This document shows positions 43,572 to 52,185 of a stretch of DNA of 62,927 nt, in pieces. The stretch's first letter is position 1; each line of letters starts with the position of its first letter. Where the stretch lies: the NCBI GenBank assembly GCA_016282495.1, contig JAEEKR010000013.1:1-62927 (forward strand). Direction: 5' to 3'. The DNA is from Candidatus Saccharimonadota bacterium (lineage in GTDB: Bacteria > Patescibacteriota > Saccharimonadia > Saccharimonadales > Saccharimonadaceae). The translations under genes were made by a program, and so were the position numbers. Below the pieces are notes generated by a model. That model was not told where the DNA came from. It made no database searches and was given only the letters and a program-made list of their open reading frames with translations.

Positions 43572-44231
43572 TTATTTTCTTAGACCTGGGAATGAGTTTT
43601 TGAAATCCTCTATGAAAGAGGGGCTATCCGTATCGTCTGATGAATCGCCCTGATCTTCTGCTGGCGTATCATTTTGGTTATCGGAAGGCGTGCTCTCGGT
43701 CTTGTTGTAAAGGGTGTTTATTGGATTGTCTTCTGCGCCTTTTCTTTTGTATGTTTGGTTGTTTCCGAGCTGGTCTTTGATGATTAATTTGTCTTCTTCA
43801 AAATGGTATTCAAAATTGACTTGATTACCCTTTTTGTCGTATGTCACTTCAATATGATCACCTTTGTCTTTATAATGGAATGCCATTGGAGTGCCAAAAC
43901 CAAGCCCGTATGAGCCAGAGCCGTCTTCCTTAAATTCGTAGGTCCAAACATCGTTTTCTCTTACCCAAGTACCTATTAAATCACTTTTTTTAGTAAAGAC
44001 TATAATTGCAAAAATCAACCCGCCGATAATCCCAACAATAGCCGCAACTGTGAGAATAAAGCCGATTGGAGTTTTGCGACGGCGACGACGCGTTGTGGTT
44101 TTTTGTTCTGGGATTTCTTTTGCTTCTGACTTTTCTTCGGGTTTTTCTTCTGGTTTTGGTGGATCTGGTATTTCACTGTTTGGCTCTTTAATGTTTTTGC
44201 CAGTGTACTTATCCTTAACTTCAATTTTCAT
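43572..44231 (-). CDS. Membrane-anchored protein with a lipocalin-like outer domain
   Basis: A 219-residue protein I cannot name. The cytoplasmic part (1-55) is rich in K, E and P and ends in RRRRRK; one membrane helix follows (about 56-79); the outer domain (about 83-165) has GTWVRENDVWTYEFKEDGSG and alternating strands as in small lipocalin-like (DUF5640-type) domains; the end is acidic and disordered (PSDNQNDTPAEDQGDSSDD). The start has GGAGG. A TATAAT box some 35 bases upstream gives it a normal leader. Role unknown; binding of a ligand or stress sensing at the surface is possible. Confidence 0.7.
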   Translation of the reverse strand: MKIEVKDKYTGKNIKEPNSEIPDPPKPEEKPEEKSEAKEIPEQKTTTRRRRRKTPIGFILTVAAIVGIIGGLIFAIIVFTKKSDLIGTWVRENDVWTYEFKEDGSGSYGLGFGTPMAFHYKDKGDHIEVTYDKKGNQVNFEYHFEEDKLIIKDQLGNNQTYKRKGAEDNPINTLYNKTESTPSDNQNDTPAEDQGDSSDDTDSPSFIEDFKNSFPGLRK

Positions 44232-44281
44232 CTAAAATAACCTCCGTGCATAGGAAATATTATAACATAAGAAAATTCAAA

Positions 44282-45022
44282 TTATTTACTTTTTTGTGTT
44301 GGTTTAGTTGAGTTTTCTGATTTTGACTGAAGATAATTAACGATTTTTTCACGGTAAATCCAGGCCGCAATAAAGATGGCGACCATGGCGACGCTGGCTA
44401 TAACTACTGGAATAAGATTCTCGTTGCCGAGGCCACTGCCTACATAGTTTGTCGCAATGATTGATGGAAGGCGTCCAACTAAAATTAGTATCATGAGTTT
44501 TTTAAGTGGAATTGATGTGAGGCCAGCAAGGTAGCAAACCATATCGTCTGGAAGTCCTGGCAAAAGGAATACCATGAATAAAGCGAATGAGGCATGTTTG
44601 CTAGTGGTGAGAAAATCAAATCTTTTTAGAGCTTCTTTTTTGAAGAATTTCTCAAGCAATGGACGGCCAAAGCGACGTGCTAAGAATAGGACAATGATAT
44701 AGCCGATAGCACTGCCAATGAGGGTCCAAAGAATTCCCCACCAACCAAATATGTAGCCACCTACCGTGCCGGTGACTTGTCCTGGGATTGGTGCAAAAAC
44801 TGTTTGTAAGGTCTGAATAAGAATAAAGACGAGTGGCGCAAAAACACCGAGAGAATTGACGGTATTAATTATTTCTTCGCGGTTACTGAGAAATGAAGTA
44901 ATTGGTCCTTTGAGGGCAATATCTAAAACTATGTACAAAAATAGCAACGCTATTAAAGCCACAAAGATAGCTGCTTTGACTTTAGTTTTGGTTGCTACTT
45001 TTTGCTTGAATAGTTTGCTCAT
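44282..45022 (-). CDS. TVP38/TMEM64-family (SNARE-associated) membrane protein
   Basis: A 246-residue polytopic protein with the VTT/SNARE-associated domain: ILIQTLQTVFAPIPGQVTGT, VGGYIFGWWGILWTLIGSAI, then GYIIVLFLARRFGR and LPGLPDDMVCYLAGLTSIPL. Family members (DedA-like) are linked to membrane lipid flipping or homeostasis. Its ATG overlaps the rny stop (TAATG), so the two are co-expressed. The end is basic and lysine-rich. Confidence 0.87.
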   Translation of the reverse strand: MSKLFKQKVATKTKVKAAIFVALIALLFLYIVLDIALKGPITSFLSNREEIINTVNSLGVFAPLVFILIQTLQTVFAPIPGQVTGTVGGYIFGWWGILWTLIGSAIGYIIVLFLARRFGRPLLEKFFKKEALKRFDFLTTSKHASFALFMVFLLPGLPDDMVCYLAGLTSIPLKKLMILILVGRLPSIIATNYVGSGLGNENLIPVVIASVAMVAIFIAAWIYREKIVNYLQSKSENSTKPTQKSK

Positions 45023-46539
45023 TATTTAGCGTACTCAACGGCCCTAGTTTCGCGAATGACATTAACTTTGATGACACCTGGATAGCTCATGGTGGCTTCA
45101 ATCTTATTGGCAATATCACGGGCAAGTTTTAGAGCGGTGAGATCGTCGACTTGTTTTGGCTCGACGATGACGCGAATTTCACGACCAGCAGAAATGGCAT
45201 AGGCTTTATCGATACCTGGGAATGAAGTGGCAATATTTTCGAGATCTTTCATACGTTCGGCAAAGTTTTCGGCGGAAATATTGCGAGCACCTGGACGGGC
45301 AGCTGAAATCGCATCAACAATTTTGACGATGATAGCCTCTGGAGTTGTTGGTTCAATATCATCGTGGTGGGCAGCAATAGCATGAACGATTTCGTCTGGA
45401 AGACCATACTTGCGAGCAAGTTCAGCGCCAATATCGGCGTGCTTGCCTTCGATTTTATGAGTGACGGCTTTACCCATATCGTGAAGAAGCGTGGCGGTCT
45501 TGGTGATGCGTTTATCGGCACCGATTTCTTCGGCAATCATGCCAGCCATGTGGGCCATCTCGATAGAATGTAGAAGAACGTTTTGGCCATATGAAGTACG
45601 GAATTTGAGTTCGCCAAGAAGATGCAAAATTTCGCGTGGGATACCAATAACACCAACTTCGCGAGCGGCGTCTTCACCAGCACGCACAACTTCTTTCTCG
45701 ATTTCCTTTTCGGCTTTAGCGACAGCTTCTTCAATGGAAGATGGATTGATGCGGCCATCTTTCATTAAACGTTCCATAGCATAGCGAGCAACTTGACGGC
45801 GGATAGGATCAAACGAAGACAAAACAACCATGCCTGGAGTATCGTCAACCATGATATCTACGCCAGTTGCACGTTGCAAAGCCTGGATGTTTCTACCTTC
45901 TTTACCAATAATGCGACCTTTCATTTCGTCATCCGGAAGTTTAAGCGCAGTGATGGTACGATCGGCTGTAACTTCTGAAGACATACGCTCCATAGCGGTG
46001 AGGAGCATTGCCTGGGCAGTTTCGTCGACGTCGTGTTTGATCTCTTTTTGTTCTTTGTTAATCAAAGCAACGAGATCTTGTTTGATGTCGTTTTCGGTCA
46101 TTTGCATGAGTTTTTCACGAGCTTGTTGTTTAGAAAGTCCAGCGATTTTCTCGAGCTTTTCGTGTTGCTTAGTGCGGATGTCACGAATCTCGGTTTTTAA
46201 TTCTTCAATTTCTTTTTCTTGTTTGGTAAGACGCTCGGTCTTTTTCTCGAGCTGATCGAGCTTACCGTCTAGAGCGGTTTCGCGTTCGGCGAGACGATTC
46301 TCGGTGCGTTTCCATTCTTTGCGACGGTCGCTTTCTTCTTGTTTGCTTTTTTCGGCTACACGAGTTGCTTCTTTTTTGGCTTCTAGCACGATGTCTGATG
46401 CTTCGTGTTTGGCCTTTCTGATAAGATCATCAGCTTTATTTTTACCACCGTTTTCGCGCTTTTTATTGTACGCAAAAATACCTCCGGCACCCGCGCCAAC
46501 GCCTAAAACTGCGGCGATAATGATTGCGGCTATTTCCAT
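45022..46539 (-). CDS. rny: Ribonuclease Y
   Basis: The main membrane-bound endoribonuclease for mRNA turnover in bacteria without RNase E. The 505 residues have one membrane helix (about 2-22), a long coiled coil (about 30-195), a KH domain (about 200-265, MKGRIIGKEGRNIQALQRAT) and an HD domain (about 330-420, LLHDMGKAVTHKIEGKHADI). The start has AAAGAGG. Its 5' leader of about 80 nt contains an 8-bp hairpin, a possible site of autoregulation. It overlaps the TVP38-like gene by one base. Confidence 0.96.
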   Translation of the reverse strand: MEIAAIIIAAVLGVGAGAGGIFAYNKKRENGGKNKADDLIRKAKHEASDIVLEAKKEATRVAEKSKQEESDRRKEWKRTENRLAERETALDGKLDQLEKKTERLTKQEKEIEELKTEIRDIRTKQHEKLEKIAGLSKQQAREKLMQMTENDIKQDLVALINKEQKEIKHDVDETAQAMLLTAMERMSSEVTADRTITALKLPDDEMKGRIIGKEGRNIQALQRATGVDIMVDDTPGMVVLSSFDPIRRQVARYAMERLMKDGRINPSSIEEAVAKAEKEIEKEVVRAGEDAAREVGVIGIPREILHLLGELKFRTSYGQNVLLHSIEMAHMAGMIAEEIGADKRITKTATLLHDMGKAVTHKIEGKHADIGAELARKYGLPDEIVHAIAAHHDDIEPTTPEAIIVKIVDAISAARPGARNISAENFAERMKDLENIATSFPGIDKAYAISAGREIRVIVEPKQVDDLTALKLARDIANKIEATMSYPGVIKVNVIRETRAVEYAK

Positions 46540-46563
46540 ATACCTCTTTTCCTAATTGTTGTT

Positions 46564-46587
46564 GCTGATATTTTTCTCTATATCAGC
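46564..46587 (-). promoter_or_regulatory. Hairpin in the rny leader
   Basis: GCTGATAT pairs with ATATCAGC around an 8-nt A/G-rich loop, 25 bases before the rny start and behind an extended TGATATAAT promoter (46633-46628). Confidence 0.55.
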
Positions 46588-46641
46588 GGGTTAACAAAAA
46601 ATATAAATTAATAATATTCCAATACTAATTATATCATAGAA

Positions 46642-46974
46642 TTATTTTTTGGGCGGAGTAATGTTAGCTGGGCGGCCGTAATCTGGGATGATGACTTTGT
46701 GTTTGGTGCCGTGATGGTCATACAAAGGAATATTTAATTGATCGGATAAAGTGTTAACGACGGTAGCGCCAATACGAAGACCAGTGAATGAGCCTGGGCC
46801 GGAGAAAAAAGTAATTTCTTCTAGGTCTTGCCAGGTTTTGTGGTTTTCTTTTAGTTTGTCGAAAATAAATTGATGGAGTTTTTCGGCTAGTTCGTAACCG
46901 GATTCCCAAGTGTATGCTTTATCATCTAACTTCAGTTTGCAAACTGGAGTGGAAGTATCTAAGTATAATTTCAT
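46642..46974 (-). CDS. tsaB: TsaB-like protein (short form)
   Basis: TsaB belongs to the complex that makes threonylcarbamoyladenosine at position 37 of tRNAs. This 110-residue version keeps only the first ASKHA lobe (MKLYLDTSTPVCKLKL and the signature GPGSFTGLRIGATVVNTLS, about 59-77), half the usual ~220. Its ATG overlaps the tsaE stop (ATGA), but TATAAT (46986-46981) also sits exactly six bases upstream inside tsaE, so it can be made from its own leaderless mRNA. No TsaD is present in the window. Confidence 0.88.
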   Translation of the reverse strand: MKLYLDTSTPVCKLKLDDKAYTWESGYELAEKLHQFIFDKLKENHKTWQDLEEITFFSGPGSFTGLRIGATVVNTLSDQLNIPLYDHHGTKHKVIIPDYGRPANITPPKK

Positions 46975-47405
46975 GAGACGATTATATCACGGGTGTTATC
47001 AGGGTTGATATTGATAGTAATTTGATAATGATTTTCAGGGAGGAGATTTGAGACACTTTCGCCCCATTCAACTACAGTGATGGAATTGTCGTCGGCGATG
47101 GATTCGGCGATATCCTCGTACATAATGCCAGGGTCTTTTAGGCGATAGAAATCGTAGTGTGTGAGCGTGCATTGTTTATTATCTTTAGTAAAAGCGTAGC
47201 GTTTGGAGATGGTAAAACTTGGGGAAGTGACAGGCTCTTTGAAATTTAGACCTTTGGCGAGACCGCGAGTAAAAGTAGTTTTGCCAGCGCCAACGTCACC
47301 GATAAGTTCAATAACGGCTGGAGTTTCTAGAGTTTTGGCGAAGTTTTCACCAAAATCAATCAGTGCTTGTTCGGAATTAATTTTGATAGTTTGTTTTTGT
47401 GACAT
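46971..47405 (-). CDS. tsaE: tRNA threonylcarbamoyladenosine ATPase TsaE
   Basis: A 144-residue P-loop ATPase with Walker A GDVGAGKTTFTRGLAKGL (about 37-54), Walker B-like LTHYDFYRL and VVEWGESV, as in TsaE. It drives turnover of the TsaB-TsaD complex in t6A synthesis. It has a consensus promoter and a 17-nt leader, and is followed by tsaB with a 4-nt overlap. Length is normal. Confidence 0.94.
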   Translation of the reverse strand: MSQKQTIKINSEQALIDFGENFAKTLETPAVIELIGDVGAGKTTFTRGLAKGLNFKEPVTSPSFTISKRYAFTKDNKQCTLTHYDFYRLKDPGIMYEDIAESIADDNSITVVEWGESVSNLLPENHYQITININPDNTRDIIVS

Positions 47406-47422
47406 AATGGGCCTATATTTCC

Positions 47423-47451
47423 ATTATAGCACAGATTATGATTTTTGTCAA
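47423..47451 (-). promoter_or_regulatory. tsaE promoter
   Basis: TTGACA (47451-47446), a 17-nt spacer ending TGTGC and TATAAT (47428-47423). Confidence 0.8.
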
Positions 47452-47495
47452 TAGCGGTTATGGTTGATGGTGAATTCTGTATGGGGTAAGTTGGG

Positions 47496-49154
47496 GTGAT
47501 GCTGCTCAAGAAAATACATCCTTCTTATATTATGGTGGGGTTTTTGTGTGGCATAGTTTTGGGGTGCGTTGTGGCGGTGGTTCTTAGGCTAGGATTTTTT
47601 AGTTCGCCGCTATTTATGATTGTTTCTGGGTTACTTTTAATTGTAGCTTTTATGCATCCGAGTATTTTGTTTGTAGGTTTTGGGATTGTGGCGGGGCTTA
47701 TTTTGGCGTTTTTTCGAGTTTCAGTAGAGGTGAGTGGACAGAGCATTTTGTATAATCTTGTTGGAAAAAATGTGGAGATTAGTGGCACGGTGCAAGGTGA
47801 CCCGGATCAAGATGGACGCAACTTTAGTTTTAAGCTTAGTGATCTTTGTGTGAATGATAGCTGTTTTGAAGGGTCGATTTATGCGAGTTTATATTCTGTT
47901 CACGACATTGTGCGATCTGACACGATAAAAGTGACTGGGAAAATGTCTGGTGGCTTTGGGGTTTATGGCGGGACGATGTACCGCGCAAAGCTGACCGGCC
48001 TTTCTCACAGTGATTCGAAAGATTTGTTGCTTAGCGCCCGGAATTGGTTTTCTGAGAAGGTGAAGGAGAATTTGCCAGAAGAAGAAAGTCGATTGGGGCT
48101 GGCGTATCTTTTAGGTATGAAAAATGGACTGTCTGATGAGATGGCGGAGGTGCTTAGGGTGGTTGGGCTTTCTCATCTTGTGGTGGCGTCGGGAACTCAT
48201 CTTTCGATTATTGTGGAGTTTGTGAGAAAATTTTTTGGAAAACTGTCACGGTTTTCGGGGCTATTCTTTTCCACATTATTTGTGCTAGGTTTTGCGGGAA
48301 TGATTGGTTGGACGGCGTCGATTACAAGAGCGGCGCTAGTGACTTTGTTTTCCCTTGTTGCTTGGTATGTGGGAAGAAAGTTTACGGCGGGAAGGCTGCT
48401 TGTTTTAGTGATGGCAATTACACTCATGATCGACCCAATGTTTATTTTTAATGTGGGTTGGCTTTTGTCTTTTGGGGCGTATGCAGGGATTACAATTCTT
48501 AGGCCACGCATCGTGCAACTACTATATGGAAAGAAAAAACCGCCGGGAGTGTCAGAAATAATTTTAGTGACGGTGGCGGCAACCATTGCTTGCGCGCCAA
48601 TTTTGCTATATTTTTTCGGATCAATTTCAATTATTTCCCTACTTGCTAATCTATTGATTTTGCCAACGATGCCGATTGTGATGGGTTTAACATTCTTGAC
48701 AGGTTTATTCTCTTTTTGGCCTTTTTTTGCTGAACTAGTTGGGAAAGTTACAGGACTTTTACTAGATTTTCACCTTTTTGTGATGAAATTTTTGGGGCAA
48801 CAAAAAATGTTTTTAATTACGATCGAGAAAAATCAACCATGGGTGTTTTTGCTATATGTTCCGATTGCACTTTTTTTAATAACGTTCGCGATAAGCAAGA
48901 ATGTCCACGTACGCAGAAATTACGCCGACAAGGATAATTGGACCTTCGATGGATTTGATGAACCCGTAGATTTCTGTCGAGAAGTTATCAAACGAGAAGA
49001 AATAAGCGAGCGGACCGGCAATAAGCGAGGCCAAAATAGCCGCAAAAATTACAGCCTCTACAACACGCAAGATGCCAAAAAGCCCACCGCGAGAAGATTT
49101 AAAATAAAGAAGCAAAGGAAAGACCAAGACCAACAGAAGGTTGATACAAGCTGA
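47496..49154 (+). CDS. comEC: ComEC/Rec2 competence channel (no hydrolase domain)
   Basis: The inner-membrane channel for single-stranded DNA in natural transformation. The 552 residues have several N-terminal membrane helices, an OB-like part (about 85-160) and the competence domain with GMKNGLSDEMAEVLRVVGLS and HLVVASGTHLSI. The C-terminal metallo-hydrolase domain is missing. The start is GTG 47496 or ATG 47499. From about residue 468 on, the sequence turns hydrophilic and is simply the opposite strand of the 151-aa gene, so the natural stop seems to have been lost and ~85 residues added. Confidence 0.87.
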   Translation: MMLLKKIHPSYIMVGFLCGIVLGCVVAVVLRLGFFSSPLFMIVSGLLLIVAFMHPSILFVGFGIVAGLILAFFRVSVEVSGQSILYNLVGKNVEISGTVQGDPDQDGRNFSFKLSDLCVNDSCFEGSIYASLYSVHDIVRSDTIKVTGKMSGGFGVYGGTMYRAKLTGLSHSDSKDLLLSARNWFSEKVKENLPEEESRLGLAYLLGMKNGLSDEMAEVLRVVGLSHLVVASGTHLSIIVEFVRKFFGKLSRFSGLFFSTLFVLGFAGMIGWTASITRAALVTLFSLVAWYVGRKFTAGRLLVLVMAITLMIDPMFIFNVGWLLSFGAYAGITILRPRIVQLLYGKKKPPGVSEIILVTVAATIACAPILLYFFGSISIISLLANLLILPTMPIVMGLTFLTGLFSFWPFFAELVGKVTGLLLDFHLFVMKFLGQQKMFLITIEKNQPWVFLLYVPIALFLITFAISKNVHVRRNYADKDNWTFDGFDEPVDFCREVIKREEISERTGNKRGQNSRKNYSLYNTQDAKKPTARRFKIKKQRKDQDQQKVDTS

Positions 49155-49331
49155 AATGAGTTTTAAGTCCAAGCTGGTTAGAATGTTGTTGTGAAGAAAC
49201 TCCGATAGTTGCAAGCCAAAAGTATTATAAACGCTGACGCCGGCGATAACAGCAAGATGAGCTGGACCGGTATGTTTGCGAATAAAATAGAATAGCAGGG
49301 TTAGTGCAGCTAAAACAACTATAAAAGCCAT
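48876..49331 (-). CDS. Polytopic membrane protein overlapping comEC
   Basis: A 151-residue protein with about four or five membrane helices (FIVVLAALTLLFYFI, LLVLVFPLLLYF, VIFAAILASLIAGPLAYFF, IILVGVISAYVDILA). I do not recognise a family, although the layout is CvpA-like. The hydrophobic pattern and a leaderless promoter (TATAAT 49343-49338, six bases from the ATG) support a true gene. Its last 279 bases overlap the comEC frame on the other strand. It may be a normal membrane protein whose partner read into it. Confidence 0.75.
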   Translation of the reverse strand: MAFIVVLAALTLLFYFIRKHTGPAHLAVIAGVSVYNTFGLQLSEFLHNNILTSLDLKLISACINLLLVLVFPLLLYFKSSRGGLFGILRVVEAVIFAAILASLIAGPLAYFFSFDNFSTEIYGFIKSIEGPIILVGVISAYVDILAYRERY

Positions 49332-49349
49332 AAGCTCATTATAACATAA

Positions 49350-50852
49350 TTAATAATCTTCAACGAGGGTGAACTCTTTGCCGGCGATTTCGATAATGGA
49401 GTCTGGTTCGGCGCCCTGAGTGGTGAGTTCGGCACGAATACCGAGTTTTTTCATGATGTCACGGAGGCGGTTGACAGAGGCATAATTGTTAAGATCGGTG
49501 CGACGAGCAAATTTTTCGATTTTTTCGCCAGTAACAATAAACTTGCCGGATTCTTCGTCTTTTTTGACTTGCCAAGTATCTTTGTAGGCTTTGGGATTCA
49601 GAGATATTGTTGGAATATCTGTATCAGAAACGCTCGAAGATAGTTTCTTCGACCTCGTTCGCTCACGCCCGCCGTCGCGGGGCTCGCTCTCTTCGCTCGC
49701 CTCGTAAGGCTCGCGGGACATGGTCTCAGAAACTACTTCTGAGCTTTTCAGAGAAGATAATTCTATTGTTTCTTTTAGGGCACGGAGGAGTTCTTGGAGG
49801 CCTTGGTGGGCGGAGGAGGAGATAATGAAGATTTTGGCATCTTTGTTTTCTCTTAAAATGGCGTTTTTTTGCATTTCGATTAGTTCGCCGTCTAGACCTT
49901 CGCATTTAGTAAGAGCGACAATTTCTGGGCGGTCTTTGAGGTCGGAGTATTTATCTAGCTCGTTTCTAATGGTTTTGTAGGCTTCACCGGCGTCGTCGTT
50001 ATAAACATCAATAAGGTGCAGCAGAACAGCGGTGCGGTCGACGTGACGGAGGAAGGCGTGGCCGAGACCTTTGCCCTCAGAGGCACCCTCGATTAAGCCT
50101 GGGATATCAGCAATCAAAATATCTTTATCATCGATGGTTGCGACGCCGAGATTTGGCGTGATGGTTGTAAATGGATAATCGGCAATTTCTGGTTTGGCGT
50201 TTGATACAACAGAGAGAAAAGTGGATTTGCCGGCATTTGGCAGACCTACTAAACCAACATCGGCAAGGAGTTTAAGCTCGAGCTCGGCCGTGAAGGCTTC
50301 GCCTGGTTCGCCGACTTCGGCAATGATTGGAGCTTGGCGTGTGGAAGATTTAAAGTGGGCGTTGCCGAAACCACCGTCGCCGCCTTTGGCGATCACAGCT
50401 TCTTGACCATCTTCAATGAGGTCAGCAATTAGAATTCTTTCTCGAGGCGCGTCCAAAACCCCTGTCGCCACAGGGGTTTTGGCGCTAATTCTCGCCTTGC
50501 CAGGCTCCGAACCCTCTTCGAAAGAATCTAATTGCTTAACGTCGTTTTTTGAACTAGAAACTTTGTAGACACAAGTGCCGATGGGGACTTCGACGATGAG
50601 ATCTTTGCCGGAACGGCCGGCAGAACGTTGGCCAGAGCCATTTTTGCCATCTTCGGCAGTAAGAATAGGATTATAACGAAAATCTAACAGTGTATTAGTA
50701 TCTTTATCAGCTTTAAATATGATTGAACCGCCCTTGCCGCCGTCGCCACCATCTGGCCCGCCTTTTGGAATATATATTTCATGGCGAAAAGAGACGGCAC
50801 CATCGCCGCCTTTACCGGCTTTTAATTCAACTTTTGCGGTATCGACAAACAT
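49350..50852 (-). CDS. obg: GTPase Obg/CgtA with two palindromic insertions
   Basis: Obg is an essential GTPase for ribosome assembly and stress control. The 500-residue protein has the glycine-rich Obg fold (KAGKGGDGAVSFRHEIYIPK), the G domain with GLVGLPNAGKST, DIPGLIEGASEG and TKCE, and the C-terminal OCT domain (RRTDLNNYASVNRLRDIMKK). Two extra stretches stand out: residues ~108-141 within the Obg fold and ~375-410 between the G and OCT domains. Both are encoded by palindromic DNA. I chose ATG 50852 (MFVDTAKVEL), which starts the family sequence and is six bases after GATAAT. Confidence 0.95.
   Translation of the reverse strand: MFVDTAKVELKAGKGGDGAVSFRHEIYIPKGGPDGGDGGKGGSIIFKADKDTNTLLDFRYNPILTAEDGKNGSGQRSAGRSGKDLIVEVPIGTCVYKVSSSKNDVKQLDSFEEGSEPGKARISAKTPVATGVLDAPRERILIADLIEDGQEAVIAKGGDGGFGNAHFKSSTRQAPIIAEVGEPGEAFTAELELKLLADVGLVGLPNAGKSTFLSVVSNAKPEIADYPFTTITPNLGVATIDDKDILIADIPGLIEGASEGKGLGHAFLRHVDRTAVLLHLIDVYNDDAGEAYKTIRNELDKYSDLKDRPEIVALTKCEGLDGELIEMQKNAILRENKDAKIFIISSSAHQGLQELLRALKETIELSSLKSSEVVSETMSREPYEASEESEPRDGGRERTRSKKLSSSVSDTDIPTISLNPKAYKDTWQVKKDEESGKFIVTGEKIEKFARRTDLNNYASVNRLRDIMKKLGIRAELTTQGAEPDSIIEIAGKEFTLVEDY
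49624..49730 (-). repeat. Palindromic insertion in obg (G-OCT linker)
   Basis: Ends TCTGAGAC and GTTTCTGA pair apart from one mismatch. The left end holds GACCAT and the right end TCGAGCGT, matching the ends of the tyrS/recX core in the same orientation and frame (SSSVSD against SSVSEE). The interior is a longer GC-rich set of short palindromes, including CGAAGA/TCTTCG. It could be a core element with another palindrome inserted into it. Confidence 0.55.
50431..50529 (-). repeat. Palindromic insertion in obg (Obg fold)
   Basis: Outer arms 50431-50447 and 50513-50529 are near inverted repeats (AGAATTCTTTCTCGAGG / AGATTCTTTCGAAGAGG). Inside is a perfect 13-bp hairpin CCAAAACCCCTGT/ACAGGGGTTTTGG and a GCCT-TGCC-AGGC hairpin. 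It is 99 nt, so it adds exactly 33 codons to a region where Obg proteins normally have a short loop. Confidence 0.7.
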
Positions 50853-50976
50853 ATCTATATTATCCCATAAAATGTGAAAAAATACAATAAGCTCTAGCAA
50901 CAAAAATGAAATCTTCGTTTTATGATGCATTCTCTGTTTTTTATGGTATAATAGGTGGCGATATAAGGAGAAAATA

Positions 50977-52185
50977 ATGGCAAATCCACGCTTAATTTTG
51001 ATTACTAACCCTGGTAGTAGCTCACGTAAGTATGCGCTTTACCGCGAAGACGAACTGCTTTGTTCCCTACATTTTGAGTTTGAAAACAAGAAAGTTATTT
51101 GTACGCTAAAGAGCTCTGATGGTAGCAAGAAAAAGCTAAAACAAGATTTTAAGAGTCTTTCCAACACCGTTTCACATCTTAACGAAATCTTGACCGAGGA
51201 AGGCTATCTTGGTGGCGTGTCTAAGATTGATGCTATTCTTGCACGCATCGTGGCTACTGGTGACTACTTTACCGAGGACCACTTGGTGGATGACGAATGC
51301 TTGAAGATGCTCGAGATTGCCAAAAAACGCACTCCGCTTCATGTGCCAGTGGTAGCAAATGAGATTGAGAGTTTTGTGAAAGTATTTAAAGGTACCCCTG
51401 TGATTGCCATTTCGGATTCTTCTTTCCATGCTGACCGTCCAGATTTGATGAAATATTATGCTATCGATACAGAGCTTGCTGATAAGGCCGAGATTAAACG
51501 CTATGGTGCGCACGGTTTGTCTGTGGGTTCAATCGTGAACTACATGAAAGAGCAAGACATTTTGCCAGGCAAATTGGTTGTTTGTCACCTTGGTTCTGGT
51601 AGCTCGGTTACAGCAGTGTTTGAAGGTAAATCTCTTGATACTACCATGGGTTATACTCCGCTTGAAGGCGTGATGATGTCAACTCGCTCTGGTAGCATCG
51701 ATCCAGCGGCAGCACTCGCAATTAAACGCGCAATGAAATTTACAGATGACGAAGACCTTGAGCAATACCTCAATAAAAAGTGCGGTCTGCTTGGCGTTTC
51801 TGGACAAACTGATGATATGCGTGAAATTATCCGCCTCCGTGATGAGGGCGACGATCGTGGCACTTTTGCACACGCGATGTTTGTTTATCGCATTCAGATG
51901 GCAATTGGCCAAATGGCAGCATCTCTTGGTGGTGTTGACGCAATTGTCTTTACCGCAACTATCGGTGAACGCAGTGACGAAATTCGCCGTATGATTTCCC
52001 AAAAATTATCTTATCTTGGTTTTGCACTTGATGACGGCAAAAATGTAGACGAAATGCCAGAGAGACACACTGATATTTCTGCCGAAGGTTCCAAACCAAT
52101 TTGGGTGATTCGCACCGATGAATTTGAAGAGATGATTCGCCGCGCGAAGTTAATTCTCGACCAAAATGAAGAAAAATCCGAATAA
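50977..52185 (+). CDS. ackA: Acetate kinase
   Basis: Converts acetyl phosphate and ADP to acetate and ATP. The 402-residue ASKHA enzyme has NPGSSSRKYALY (about 10-21), CHLGSGSSVTAV, DTTMGYTPLEGVMMSTRSGS and IVFTATIGERSDEIRRM. With the phosphoketolase pair it makes a short ATP-yielding route from pentose or fructose phosphates; no phosphotransacetylase is seen here. A TGGTATAAT promoter and AAGGAG site give a conventional leader. The last 20 bases overlap the methyltransferase gene. Confidence 0.96.
   Translation: MANPRLILITNPGSSSRKYALYREDELLCSLHFEFENKKVICTLKSSDGSKKKLKQDFKSLSNTVSHLNEILTEEGYLGGVSKIDAILARIVATGDYFTEDHLVDDECLKMLEIAKKRTPLHVPVVANEIESFVKVFKGTPVIAISDSSFHADRPDLMKYYAIDTELADKAEIKRYGAHGLSVGSIVNYMKEQDILPGKLVVCHLGSGSSVTAVFEGKSLDTTMGYTPLEGVMMSTRSGSIDPAAALAIKRAMKFTDDEDLEQYLNKKCGLLGVSGQTDDMREIIRLRDEGDDRGTFAHAMFVYRIQMAIGQMAASLGGVDAIVFTATIGERSDEIRRMISQKLSYLGFALDDGKNVDEMPERHTDISAEGSKPIWVIRTDEFEEMIRRAKLILDQNEEKSE

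Noticed and set aside
50853-50930. N-terminal extension of obg
   Set aside because: The family starts at MFVDTAKVEL, and the -10 box lies inside the extension.
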